Assembly (NCBI GenBank): GCA_018266075.1
Contig: JAFEBB010000004.1
Span: forward strand, 62,001-126,000
Direction of reading: 5' to 3'
From: Deltaproteobacteria bacterium
Lineage (GTDB): Bacteria; Myxococcota; Myxococcia; Myxococcales; SZAS-1
Length of the DNA: 64,000 nt
Numbering within the stretch: the stretch's first letter is position 1; every line of letters starts with the position of its first letter. Below, piece after piece: positions 7,865 to 16,227 of this stretch. The notes under the pieces were generated by a model that searched no databases, was not told the origin of the DNA, and was given only the letters and a program-made list of their open reading frames with translations. Made by a program: the position numbers and the translations under genes.

Positions 7865-9932
7865 GCCCGGCCTCCTCGTCGGCCGCTGCGGGCCAGTGCA
7901 GGGTCACCGACGTGCCCTGTCCCACGGCGCTCTGCACTTCCAGGTGGCCGCCGTGGTTGCGCACGATCTCCGCGACCATCGTCAGGCCCAGGCCCGTGCC
8001 CTGCCCGCGCTTCTTGGTGGTGAAGAACGGGTCGAACACGCGGTGCAGGTTCTCCGCCGGGATCCCCGCGCCCGCGTCGCGCACCCAGAGACATACGCCC
8101 GCCGCGCCCTCGGCCGCTGCGCCCAGCGTCACCTTGCTCCCGCGCTCGCTGGCGTCGAGGGCATTGAGGGCGAGGTTGATGAGCACCTGCTGGAGCTGGT
8201 CGGGGTCGGCCGAGACGGCGGGCACGCCCTCCTCGACGGCGAGGCCCAGCTCCACGCCGCGCCGCCGGGCCTCGATGCCGAGCAACTCCTCGGCCGCGCG
8301 CAGCGCCGGGCCCACCGCGACGCTGCGGGGCGTGGCCGGCTTCACGCGCGCGAAGTCCAGGAGCTGGCGGATGGTGCGCGACACGCGATCGATCTGCTCC
8401 ACGATCACCTGGATGCTGCCCGCCTGCGAGTGGCCCTCGCCCAGCTTGGAGGCCACGTACTCCGCGCGGCCGCGCACCACGCCCAGCGGCGTGCCGATCT
8501 CGTGAGCGATGCCCGCCGCGAGCACGCCCACGGTGGCGAGCTTCTCGGCCTGGATGAGCTGCGCCTGCAGCGCGTGCAGGCTGGAGAGGTCCTCGAGCAC
8601 GAGCACGATGCGCACTTCCGGATCGCCGCGGTGCAAGGGCACGGCGTGCACGCGGTAGTGCCCCTGACTTCCGAAGAGCGAGAGCGCCTCGCCCAGGAGG
8701 CTCTGCACCTGACCCGCAGCGAGCGCGGCCTGCACCAGCGCGTGGAGCCGCGCCAGGCTGGCCTCGTCGGCCTGGGCGAACACGCTTCGCAAGGTGGCAC
8801 CCGCGGCCGCGCCCGAGCGCTCGCGCAGGACCTTGTTCACCGCCAGCACGGAGCCCGCCTCGGAGAGCGCCACCACCCCGGCCGGGATGTGATCGAGGAT
8901 GCTCTGGGTGCGCTCGTTCACGCGGGCCAGCTCCTCCACGTGGAGCCGGGTCTGCTTCAACGCCGCGCTCCGCCGCGTGGACGCCGCCACGTAGGCGCCC
9001 ACCCCAAGCAGCACCGCCACCGCCACCGCCGCCCCGAGCCAGAGCTGCACCACCAATCGATTTTCGTTCTGGCGCACGGACGCCGTCGAGGCGAGCACCA
9101 CCGCCGACCAGCTCGGGCCGTTCTTCATGGGCACGGGCAGGGAGCCGAGGATCCGCTCCGACGCCGGGAGCCCGAGCCGCGCGGCCTCTGCGCTCGAGAG
9201 CACTTCGGTGCCCGGCAGCCCGGCCGCCAGGTTGGTGAACGCCGCAGCGAACCGGGGCACGCCGAGCTGCTCGCGCGAGGCGAAGGCCGCGGCCACCGCG
9301 GGCGAGGTGGAGCGCGCGACCTTGAAGTTGGGCCCCAGCACCAGCTGCTCCGTGTCCGCGCGGGAGCCCACCACGCGCAGCCCGGAGAACATGGGCTCGG
9401 TGTCCACCAGCACCGCCACCGCGCCCGCGGGACCACCCGGCGAGCCGAAGCGCGAGGCGAAGACCCGCAGCCAGCCGCTCGGCGCGCCGGCGATCATCGA
9501 GGACACGGCGATGCGCCCGTCGGCGAGCCCCAGCGCGCGCCCCGCGGTGGCCGCCATCGCCGGACGGAAGGGCACGCTCGAGAACTCCGGCGGCGAGTTG
9601 TGATCCGGCAGGTACAGGGCCTCCTGCCCATCGGCGGAGTAGGTGGCCATCACGCGCACGTTGCCCACCGCCTCGAGGATCGCGTGCAGCTCGCGCTCGT
9701 GCTCGCGGGCCTGGCCGCCCGAGGCCATGAGCTCGTCGGTGAGGTGGAGCACGTCGCTGAGATCGTCGAGGTCGGCGGAGGCGCTGCGCGCGGCCTCGGT
9801 GAGGCCGGCGCGGGTCTCGGTCTCGAGCTGAGCGACCTGCGCGTCGTGCGACCGGGTGACGACCAGACGGGTCCCCAGGCCCACCAGGGCCAACACGCCC
9901 AGCATCACCCCGGCCACCCACCACGTGCGCAT
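7854..9932 (-). CDS. Membrane sensor histidine kinase
   Basis: A 692-aa sensor kinase. TM1 is near residues 3-22, an extracytoplasmic sensor region of about 260 residues follows, and TM2 is near 287-308. A PAS-like domain opens with RTQSILDHIPAGVVAL. The HisKA H-box is AGIAHEIGTPLGVV (about residue 460). The ATPase domain has N (INLALNALDAS), G1 (DAGAGIP), F (FDPFFTTK) and G2 (GTGLGL) boxes. The ATG at 9932 is chosen because GGAG lies 7 nt upstream; a TTG 12 nt earlier is also in frame. It is first in an operon with the sigma-54 regulator. It should autophosphorylate and pass phosphate to that regulator. The signal is unknown. Confidence 0.93.
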   Translation of the reverse strand: MRTWWVAGVMLGVLALVGLGTRLVVTRSHDAQVAQLETETRAGLTEAARSASADLDDLSDVLHLTDELMASGGQAREHERELHAILEAVGNVRVMATYSADGQEALYLPDHNSPPEFSSVPFRPAMAATAGRALGLADGRIAVSSMIAGAPSGWLRVFASRFGSPGGPAGAVAVLVDTEPMFSGLRVVGSRADTEQLVLGPNFKVARSTSPAVAAAFASREQLGVPRFAAAFTNLAAGLPGTEVLSSAEAARLGLPASERILGSLPVPMKNGPSWSAVVLASTASVRQNENRLVVQLWLGAAVAVAVLLGVGAYVAASTRRSAALKQTRLHVEELARVNERTQSILDHIPAGVVALSEAGSVLAVNKVLRERSGAAAGATLRSVFAQADEASLARLHALVQAALAAGQVQSLLGEALSLFGSQGHYRVHAVPLHRGDPEVRIVLVLEDLSSLHALQAQLIQAEKLATVGVLAAGIAHEIGTPLGVVRGRAEYVASKLGEGHSQAGSIQVIVEQIDRVSRTIRQLLDFARVKPATPRSVAVGPALRAAEELLGIEARRRGVELGLAVEEGVPAVSADPDQLQQVLINLALNALDASERGSKVTLGAAAEGAAGVCLWVRDAGAGIPAENLHRVFDPFFTTKKRGQGTGLGLTMVAEIVRNHGGHLEVQSAVGQGTSVTLHWPAAADEEAGHAA

Positions 9933-10051
9933 CGCGTGCTCCAACCCAGGGGTGGCTCCTGCAAGTCCCGGCGCCGGCTGGCTCCCGGCCGCGCCGCGCC
10001 CACTTCGAAGCGAACTTTCGATCGAGGGTTTCAGGGGTTCAAGTCAGGCCA

Positions 10052-10085
10052 TGGCGAAATGCGAGGGCGCCGTGGCGAAGTGCCA
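10052..10085 (-). promoter_or_regulatory. Paired palindrome, candidate enhancer site (copy 2)
   Basis: TGGCGAAATGCGA (10052-10064) and TGGCGAAGTGCCA (10073-10085) on the plus strand are 21 bp apart. They match copy 1 in sequence, spacing and the inter-site bases (gggcgccg here, gggtgccg there). The element lies 120-155 bp upstream of the histidine kinase start, where an autoregulatory upstream activating sequence would be expected. No correctly spaced -24/-12 was found between it and the gene; the nearest candidate, ending in TTGCA, is one base off. Confidence 0.55.
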
Positions 10086-10196
10086 GGGGGGCCCGACGGA
10101 GGTCGTCGACTGCGGGCACACACCCGATGAAGGCACGGCGATTGCTCCCCAGGGTTCCCGCAAGGACTTTGGGAGGTTGTGGGGTGGCCCAGGGCG

Positions 10197-10427
10197 ATGC
10201 CGTTTTCCGCGGGAGTGCTGAGGGCGCACGTGCGCTGCCCCCGATGCGGGCGGGAGCTCCGCGACCTGGACGCTCCGTCGCCGCCGGTGGCGCTGGGCGC
10301 GCACCTGGCGCTCGCGCACGGCACGGAGGACGACGTGGCCGTTCGCTTCGTCGCGGCCTGGGCCCGGCCCAGCTTCGGCGCGACGTCGGCGGCGGCCGTG
10401 GAACCTGTCCCGCCTGCTCGCGGCTGA
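10197..10427 (+). CDS. Small putative zinc-binding protein
   Basis: A 76-aa ORF with codon use like its neighbours. It carries a CPRC pair followed about 18 residues later by HLALAH, a C2H2-type arrangement able to bind zinc. The rest is Ala- and Pro-rich. No good ribosome binding site was seen for the ATG, and a GTG 18 nt upstream is an alternative. It stands alone between the histidine kinase promoter and the HicB-like gene. It may be a small regulatory or nucleic-acid-binding protein, or not a gene. Confidence 0.4.
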   Translation: MPFSAGVLRAHVRCPRCGRELRDLDAPSPPVALGAHLALAHGTEDDVAVRFVAAWARPSFGATSAAAVEPVPPARG

Positions 10428-10573
10428 GGCTGGGTGCGGCGCGGCAAGCCCGAGGACTGAAAGATCTTCGCGGTGGCGGGCTCGCTCTCCCCAGGTCGAC
10501 CCGGGTTGCCGTGCGCCGCCGTTGGCCGGAACGGCGGCGTGACTCGCGGGGCTGAGCCAGTCGGGGAGGTTCG

Positions 10574-10801
10574 ATGTTGCTGCGCGTGGAGCTCGGGCTG
10601 GATCACGAGGGCAAGTGGGTGGCCGAGATGATCGACGTGCCCGGCTGCGTGGGGCACGGCTTCTCCCCGCGCGCGGCCATCGCCGAGGCCCTGGAGCTCG
10701 CCGCCGACGCCTACGGGCTCGGGCTGCGCGAGGACCTGCAGTTCGAGTTCAACGCCCGCGGGCACGCACGGCAGGCCGGCGCGCGCGCCAAGCGGCACTG
10801 A
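10574..10801 (+). CDS. HicB-like small protein (orphan antitoxin-type fold)
   Basis: A 75-aa protein with the HicB/UPF0150 pattern: a first strand, then WVAEMIDVPGCVGHG (the substrate-mimic turn of these partial RNase H folds), then helix AAIAEALELAADAYG. The C-terminus is short and basic, without a recognisable DNA-binding domain. GAGG is correctly placed before the ATG. HicB proteins usually neutralise the HicA mRNA interferase, but no HicA-like ORF is adjacent, so this may be a solitary family member. Family assignment is by motif only. Confidence 0.65.
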   Translation: MLLRVELGLDHEGKWVAEMIDVPGCVGHGFSPRAAIAEALELAADAYGLGLREDLQFEFNARGHARQAGARAKRH

Positions 10802-10861
10802 CTGGAGGCGGCCGGCGCGAGCTGCTTGCGAGTTCCCCCGCGTTCTGGTCGTCTTTCGACC

Positions 10862-11938
10862 ATGGCTCCGCGTCGCGCGATCGCGCTCTGCGCCCTGCTG
10901 CTGGTGATCGCGCCTCCGGGCGCGCGCGCCGCCGAGCTGCCGGTGATGTGGCCGGTGCCCGCCTTCGACTTCACCGACCAGGACGGCCACCGCTTCACCG
11001 ATCACGAGCTGCGCGGCAAGGTCTGGATCGGCGACTACATCTATACGACCTGCACCTCGGCCTGCCCCATCCTCACCGCGCACCTGCGCATGCTGCAGCG
11101 CAAGCTGGATGGCCACGCGGTGAGCTTCGTGTCGTTCTCGGTGGACCCGGCACACGACACGCCCGCGGCGCTCAAGGCCTACGCCGCCAGGTGGCACGGC
11201 GACGAGAGCCGCTGGCGGCTCCTGGCGACCAAGAACGCGGGCGCGCTTCACGCCTTCGCCACCGGCATGCAGACGGAGGTCACCGCCAGCGCCAGCCCCG
11301 ACGACCCGGTGATGCACTCCGAGCGCTTCGTGCTCATCGACGCCAAGGGCCAGGTCCGCGGCCGCTACGACAGCACCAGCCCGGAGGAGCTCGCCCAGCT
11401 CGCCGTGGACGCCGCCGCGCTCGCGGATGCCCAACATGCGCCGAGGTCCGCCGTCGATGCGTCGAAGTCGGGGCGCGAGCTCGCGGACTCGCTGGGCTGC
11501 ATGGCCTGTCACGCGTCGAGCAAGATCGCGCCGCCGCTGGAGGGGCTGGCAGGCTCGATGGTGGAGCTTCACGACGAGGCGCCCGCAGTCGCCGATGCCG
11601 TGTACCTGCGCGAGTCGATCCTGGATCCGTCGGCGAAGGTGGTGTCCGGCTATCTGGCCACCATGCCCAGCTACAAGGATCACCTGACCGACGCGCAGGT
11701 CGACGCGCTCGTGGCCTGGCTCACCTCGCTGGGCCACGCGCCCAAGCCGCCGACCGACGCTCGCACCGTGGCGGTGGACCCGGTGTGTCACATGAAGCTC
11801 TCCGCCGGCGCGGACACACCGCACGCCACCGTCGACGGCCACGCGTACCACTTCTGCAGCGAGACCTGCCGCCAGGCCTTCCTGCGCGACCCGGCCCGCT
11901 ACGCCCGCGCCACCGACGGCGGGATCCCGACACGCTGA
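10862..11938 (+). CDS. SCO1-like / cytochrome c / YHS fusion protein
   Basis: A 358-aa exported protein (signal peptide to about residue 23) with three metal-binding modules in order. The first is a SCO1/SenC thioredoxin fold with the copper site CTSACP and a downstream His in VMHSERF. The second is a cytochrome c module with the haem motif CMACH (about residue 217) and a distal Met in YLATMPSY. The third is a C-terminal YHS domain (VDPVCHMK...YHFCSETC). SCO proteins deliver copper to cupredoxin-type sites. The next gene is a copper monooxygenase, so a role in supplying or maturing it is plausible. The ATG at 10862 is chosen over an in-frame upstream start because it begins the signal peptide. 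Confidence 0.85.
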   Translation: MAPRRAIALCALLLVIAPPGARAAELPVMWPVPAFDFTDQDGHRFTDHELRGKVWIGDYIYTTCTSACPILTAHLRMLQRKLDGHAVSFVSFSVDPAHDTPAALKAYAARWHGDESRWRLLATKNAGALHAFATGMQTEVTASASPDDPVMHSERFVLIDAKGQVRGRYDSTSPEELAQLAVDAAALADAQHAPRSAVDASKSGRELADSLGCMACHASSKIAPPLEGLAGSMVELHDEAPAVADAVYLRESILDPSAKVVSGYLATMPSYKDHLTDAQVDALVAWLTSLGHAPKPPTDARTVAVDPVCHMKLSAGADTPHATVDGHAYHFCSETCRQAFLRDPARYARATDGGIPTR

Positions 11939-12020
11939 GCGGACCGCTCGCATTTCTGGAGCCGGGCTTTACTCATGCGGGCCGCGGGAACATTGTTCCG
12001 GCCCCGCTCGAGGTGAATCC

Positions 12021-13559
12021 ATGAAGCTGCGCGCGCTCTTCGCCTTCGCCGTGCTGGTCGCGGCCGGCTGCAGCTCTTCGCCGTCGGGTTCGTCTGGCGC
12101 CTCGAGCGGCGCGGGCACCAGCACCGGAGCCACGACGTCGACGACCGCGAACAGCGGCACCGCGGGCACGACCTCGACCGGCGGCAACAGCGGAACCAGC
12201 ACGAGCACGACCAGCACCGGCAGCACCGGCACGGGCAGCACCAGCACAACCAGCACGTCCACGGGCGGCTCGTCGGGCAGCACCGGCCCGTACACCTTCT
12301 GGGCCGACGTGGCGCCCATCCTCGAGCAGAACTGCGTGACCTGCCACCGGTCGGGCGCGATCGCGCCGTTCTCGCTGCGCACCTATCAAGACGCCGTGGA
12401 CAACGCGGCCCAGTTCCCCGAGGCGATGGACCCGACGCTGGCCGCAGCGGCGGGGGTCGACACCATGCCGCCCTGGCCTCCGGACTCCAGCTGCAACACC
12501 TACCAGCACGCGCGCTCGCTCACCGACACGCAGCGGACCATCCTCTCCACCTGGGCCACGGGCGGCACGCCCGAAGGCGGCCCGGCCCCCGCGAGCGGAG
12601 TGATCGACGTCCCCGACGCGGGCCCTGCGCTCGCGCACGTGGACGCCACGCTGACCATGCCCGGCGCCTACCTGCCGCAACTCTCGCCCGACGACTACCA
12701 CTGCTTCATCGTCCCCTGGACGGCGAGCACCACCAAGTACGTCACCGGGCTCACCGTCACGCCGGGAAATCCAAAGATCGTGCACCACGTGATCGCCTAT
12801 GTGGCCGCGCCCGGCGACGCGGCCAAGTACACCGCGCTCGACACCAGCGACGGCGGCACTGCGGGCTACACCTGCTTCGGCGGCGCGGGCGCAGACGACT
12901 CCGCGGGCTGGCTGGGCACCTGGGCCCCGGGCGCGGTGGGCGGCGAGTTCCCCGCGGGCACCGGCATCCGGGTGGATCCCGGCTCGGTGATGATCCTCCA
13001 GGTGCACTACAACGTGCTCAACGGCCCCGGCGAGACCGACCTCACCTCGGTGGACCTCGAGCTCGCAGACAGCGTGCAGAAGGAGGCCGCGGTGATCCCC
13101 GACCTCGATCCCCAGTGGTACTCGGGCAACATGCCCATCCCCGCGGGCCAGGCCGACGTGGTGCACACCTTCACGCTCGATCCCACGCCGTTCATGTCGT
13201 ACGTGACCAGCGCCATCCCCAACAACACGCCCTTCACCATCTGGTCGGTGGGCGGGCACATGCACCTGCGCGGCGTGGAGACCTCCCTCGACATCCTCCG
13301 CAGCGGCAGCAGCAGCAACGACGCGTGCCTGCTCGACATCCCGCACTGGGACTTCCACTGGCAGGGCATGTACACGCTGAATCAGCCCGTGGTCTTCAAT
13401 CCGGGCGACCAGCTCTCGCTCACCTGCCACTGGAACAACACCGACGCCAACCAGCCGCACTACCCCGACGGCGGCCAGATGCCCGCGCAGAACCTCAACT
13501 GGGGCGAGGGCACGCAGGACGAGATGTGCCTTGGCCTCCTCTACGTGACCGCGAACTGA
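12021..13559 (+). CDS. Copper type II monooxygenase-like lipoprotein
   Basis: A 512-aa lipoprotein (lipobox VAAGC) with a Ser/Thr/Gly linker to about residue 90. A cytochrome-c-like motif CVTCH follows, then a two-domain fold of the peptidylglycine/dopamine monooxygenase type. Candidate copper ligands are visible: HHVIAYV and HYNV for one site, GGHMHLRG (HxH) and the late Met in DEMCLGLLYV for the other. Known relatives hydroxylate substrates using copper, oxygen and a reductant; the substrate here cannot be predicted. The haem-like motif could feed electrons. Its position 82 bp after the SCO-type protein suggests that protein loads its copper. Confidence 0.85.
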   Translation: MKLRALFAFAVLVAAGCSSSPSGSSGASSGAGTSTGATTSTTANSGTAGTTSTGGNSGTSTSTTSTGSTGTGSTSTTSTSTGGSSGSTGPYTFWADVAPILEQNCVTCHRSGAIAPFSLRTYQDAVDNAAQFPEAMDPTLAAAAGVDTMPPWPPDSSCNTYQHARSLTDTQRTILSTWATGGTPEGGPAPASGVIDVPDAGPALAHVDATLTMPGAYLPQLSPDDYHCFIVPWTASTTKYVTGLTVTPGNPKIVHHVIAYVAAPGDAAKYTALDTSDGGTAGYTCFGGAGADDSAGWLGTWAPGAVGGEFPAGTGIRVDPGSVMILQVHYNVLNGPGETDLTSVDLELADSVQKEAAVIPDLDPQWYSGNMPIPAGQADVVHTFTLDPTPFMSYVTSAIPNNTPFTIWSVGGHMHLRGVETSLDILRSGSSSNDACLLDIPHWDFHWQGMYTLNQPVVFNPGDQLSLTCHWNNTDANQPHYPDGGQMPAQNLNWGEGTQDEMCLGLLYVTAN

Positions 13560-13561
13560 AC

Positions 13562-14308
13562 ATGATCGTCCTCATCACCGGCGCGACCGCGGGCTTCGGC
13601 GCGGCGCTCGCCCGGCGCTTCGTGCGCGAGGGGCATCGGGTGGTCGCCACCGGCCGCCGCAACGACCGGCTCCAGGCGCTCCGCGACGAGCTGGGCGAGA
13701 AGCTCCTCCCCGTGGCCCTCGACGTGCGCGACGCCGCCGCGGTCGATCGCGCGGTGGCCAACCTTCCGGGCACATTCGCCGAAGTGGACGTGCTGGTGAA
13801 CAACGCCGGCCTCGCCATCGGCCTCGAGCCCGCCCAGCGCGCCGACGGAGCGGCGTGGGACGAGATGGTCGACACCAACGTGAAGGGCGTCCTGCACTGC
13901 ACCCGCGCGCTCCTGCCGGGAATGGTGCAGCGCGACCGGGGCCACGTGGTGATGCTCGGCTCGGTGGCCGCGGAGTTCCCCTACCCCGGCGGCAACGTGT
14001 ACGGCGCCACCAAGGCCTTCGTGCACCAGCTCTCGCTCAACCTGCGCGCGGACCTACTCGGGACGAAGGTCCGCGTGACCTGCATCGAGCCCGGGCTCTG
14101 CGGCGGCACCGAGTTCTCGAACGTGCGCTTCCGCGGCGACGACCAGAAGGCCGCGGCCGTCTACGCCGGCACCGAGCCGCTGTTGCCCGAGGACATCGCC
14201 GAGACCGTGCACTGGGTGGTGAGCCGCCCCGCGCACGTGAACATCAACGTCATTTCGATGATGCCGGTGTGTCAGGCCTTCGGGCCGCTGGCGGTGAAGC
14301 GCGGTTAG
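13562..14308 (+). CDS. Short-chain dehydrogenase (YdfG-type)
   Basis: A 248-aa SDR oxidoreductase. It has the N-terminal TGATAGFG nucleotide motif, an Arg-Arg after strand 2 (TGRRN, suggesting NADP preference), NNAG, and a catalytic Ser (LGSVA), Tyr (YGATK) and Lys. Length and motifs fit the 3-hydroxy-acid dehydrogenase YdfG group, which oxidises serine or 3-hydroxypropionate-type substrates. It begins 2 bp after the monooxygenase stop, so it is probably co-transcribed. Its last 59 bp overlap the 3' end of the convergent multi-PAS gene. Confidence 0.92.
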   Translation: MIVLITGATAGFGAALARRFVREGHRVVATGRRNDRLQALRDELGEKLLPVALDVRDAAAVDRAVANLPGTFAEVDVLVNNAGLAIGLEPAQRADGAAWDEMVDTNVKGVLHCTRALLPGMVQRDRGHVVMLGSVAAEFPYPGGNVYGATKAFVHQLSLNLRADLLGTKVRVTCIEPGLCGGTEFSNVRFRGDDQKAAAVYAGTEPLLPEDIAETVHWVVSRPAHVNINVISMMPVCQAFGPLAVKRG

Positions 14309-16094
14309 CGCCTTCGTCGCCGAGCTCCACCAGCGCCGAGAGCACGCAGCGCTCGCCGTTGAGCTCGATCACCGTGGCGAAGCCCGTGGCCACTGCCGCG
14401 CGCCCGGAGCGGGTGCGGAGGCGCACCTCGCTCTTTCCCACCGCGCCTTGCTCGGTGATGCGCGCCACCCAGCGCAAGCGCTCCGGCGGGTCGTCCCAGA
14501 GGCCAAGCGCGGTGGCCGTCTCGCCGATGAGCGCCTCGCGGGAGAGCTCCAGGAGGCGGCAGAAGACGTCGTTCACGTCGCGGAGCTGCCCGGTGTCGAG
14601 CGCGGTGATGCAGAGCGCCACCGGGCTGAAGCGGAACGCCTGCTGGAACCGCGCCTCCGACTCGCGCTGCGCCGAGATGTCCTGCACGGCCCAGAGCACC
14701 GCCGGCTGCCCGCAGTGCTGGATCGCTCCGAACGAGGCCAGCACCTCGAGCACGCGACCGCTCGGTGTCCCGACCTTCAGGATGAGGTTGCGCGCCGACG
14801 TCCCCGCGGCGATGGCCTCGAGCACCATCCGCTCCTGGGCCGGGTCGCTCAGCACCAGCCCCCGATCGGAGGGGCGCTTGCCCAGCACGTCCTCGCGTCG
14901 CAGGGCGTAGAGCTCGCAGAAGCTGGGGTTCACGTCCAGGAGACGCAGGGTCTTGGCGTCGAGCACCGCCATGGCTGCGGGGCCGAGCGCAAAGAGCGCG
15001 GCGCGGCTCTCCTCGTTCGCGCGGGCCTCGCGCTCCGCCTGCCGAAACGCGGTCACGTTGCGCAGGAGCGAGACCACCGCGTGCACCTGGCCGCGCGCGT
15101 CGCGCACGGGGAGCAAGCTCGCCACCAACTCCACGCGCGGGCCGCCGGGGACATCGCGGACGATCTCCGCGTTGAGGTGTGGCTCGCCGGTGGAGAGCAC
15201 GTGCTGGAAGCGCCGGCGGAACTCGGGCCGCTGCTCCGGCCGCATGAACGCCTCCAGCGGTCGCCCCAGCGCCGCCGCCTCGGGCACGCCGAAGAGCTGC
15301 TCCGTGCCCCGGCTCCACATCTGCACGATGCCGTCGGGCGAGGAGCTGATGAACGCGTCGGGCGTGGCGTCGACGAGCTCCTTGTAGCGCTGGAGCGTGG
15401 CCACGTGGTGTTGCTCGTCGGTGATGTCGCGCGAGATGCCCACCACGTGCGACGGCTCGCCCGCGCGATTCACCAACACGCGCCCGCGATCCTGGATGAG
15501 CCGCATCGAGCCGTCGGGCCGCACGATGCGCAGCCGCGAGTCGAAGGCCTCCTTCGCCGCGAGCACGCGGTGTGCGTTCGCCTGGAACTCCGCGCGATCG
15601 TCGGGGTGCAAGAGGCTCACGTAGCTGGTGAAGCTGGGCTCGTAGGAGTCGGGCAAGCCGTAGAGCCGGTACATGCCCGCGCTCCAGAAGACCTTGCCCG
15701 TGGTGAGGTTCCAATCCCAGCTGCCCAGGTTTGCCTGACGCTCGACCTCGTTGAAGAGCGTCTGCGTCCCGGCCGCGGCCACCTCCTGGCACACGAAACC
15801 CGCGCCCGGCACCGGCGTCAGCACCACGCTCGCGAGCTCGAAGCCCGCACCCGCGCCCACCTCCACGCGCTCTTCGCCGAGCGACGCCGCCGCTTGCTGG
15901 AGCCTCGCGCGGAGCTCGGGGGCGAAGTGCGCGAGCCAGTCGTCCTGTGGCGTTGCCGCGAGGACGGCGGAGGTCCATGGACGGTTCGCAGCCCGGACGC
16001 GCCCGTCCATCACCCAGGCCGCAGCCTGCCCCGCAGTCTCGAGCGCGGCCAGCAGGCTCCTCGCCATCCACTCAGCCGATGGTTCCATTCGCAC
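14250..16094 (-). CDS. Multi-PAS protein without an output domain
   Basis: A 614-aa soluble protein made of about five PAS-like domains. The clearest are GSWDWNLTTGKVFWS...YGLPDSY (PAS with PAC, about 115-225), PDAFISSSPDGIVQMWSRG (230-350), ALGPAAMAVLDAKTLRLL (355-475) and FSPVALCITALDTGQLR (480-590). There is no kinase, cyclase, GGDEF or DNA-binding domain after them. The family normally senses redox, light or ligands, so this may be a sensor that acts on a separate partner. The start could be GTG 16094 or ATG 16088; a GAGG is positioned for either. Divergent from the Ser/Thr kinase gene 133 bp away. Confidence 0.85.
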   Translation of the reverse strand: MRMEPSAEWMARSLLAALETAGQAAAWVMDGRVRAANRPWTSAVLAATPQDDWLAHFAPELRARLQQAAASLGEERVEVGAGAGFELASVVLTPVPGAGFVCQEVAAAGTQTLFNEVERQANLGSWDWNLTTGKVFWSAGMYRLYGLPDSYEPSFTSYVSLLHPDDRAEFQANAHRVLAAKEAFDSRLRIVRPDGSMRLIQDRGRVLVNRAGEPSHVVGISRDITDEQHHVATLQRYKELVDATPDAFISSSPDGIVQMWSRGTEQLFGVPEAAALGRPLEAFMRPEQRPEFRRRFQHVLSTGEPHLNAEIVRDVPGGPRVELVASLLPVRDARGQVHAVVSLLRNVTAFRQAEREARANEESRAALFALGPAAMAVLDAKTLRLLDVNPSFCELYALRREDVLGKRPSDRGLVLSDPAQERMVLEAIAAGTSARNLILKVGTPSGRVLEVLASFGAIQHCGQPAVLWAVQDISAQRESEARFQQAFRFSPVALCITALDTGQLRDVNDVFCRLLELSREALIGETATALGLWDDPPERLRWVARITEQGAVGKSEVRLRTRSGRAAVATGFATVIELNGERCVLSALVELGDEGANRASPPAARRPDTPASSK

Positions 16095-16227
16095 CGCACC
16101 TCACCGGAGCGGCCCCCCGCGCTCCAGTCTGCCACGAGGGTTCGGGAAAGCGCCTCTCTCCAGGGAACTTCCACAGATCCGTGCGGGACCCAGCGGGTCC
16201 ACTCTGGGTTAGGCTGGTCGCGCCTCC

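Noticed and set aside
9945-10051. Sigma-54 promoter for the histidine kinase gene
   Set aside because: A TTGCA lies in the right place, but the upstream GG is one base too far; not listed as a promoter.
10031-11953. 640-codon minus-strand open frame
   Set aside because: Antisense to the SCO fusion and HicB-like genes; composition is Arg/Gly/Ala shadow-like.
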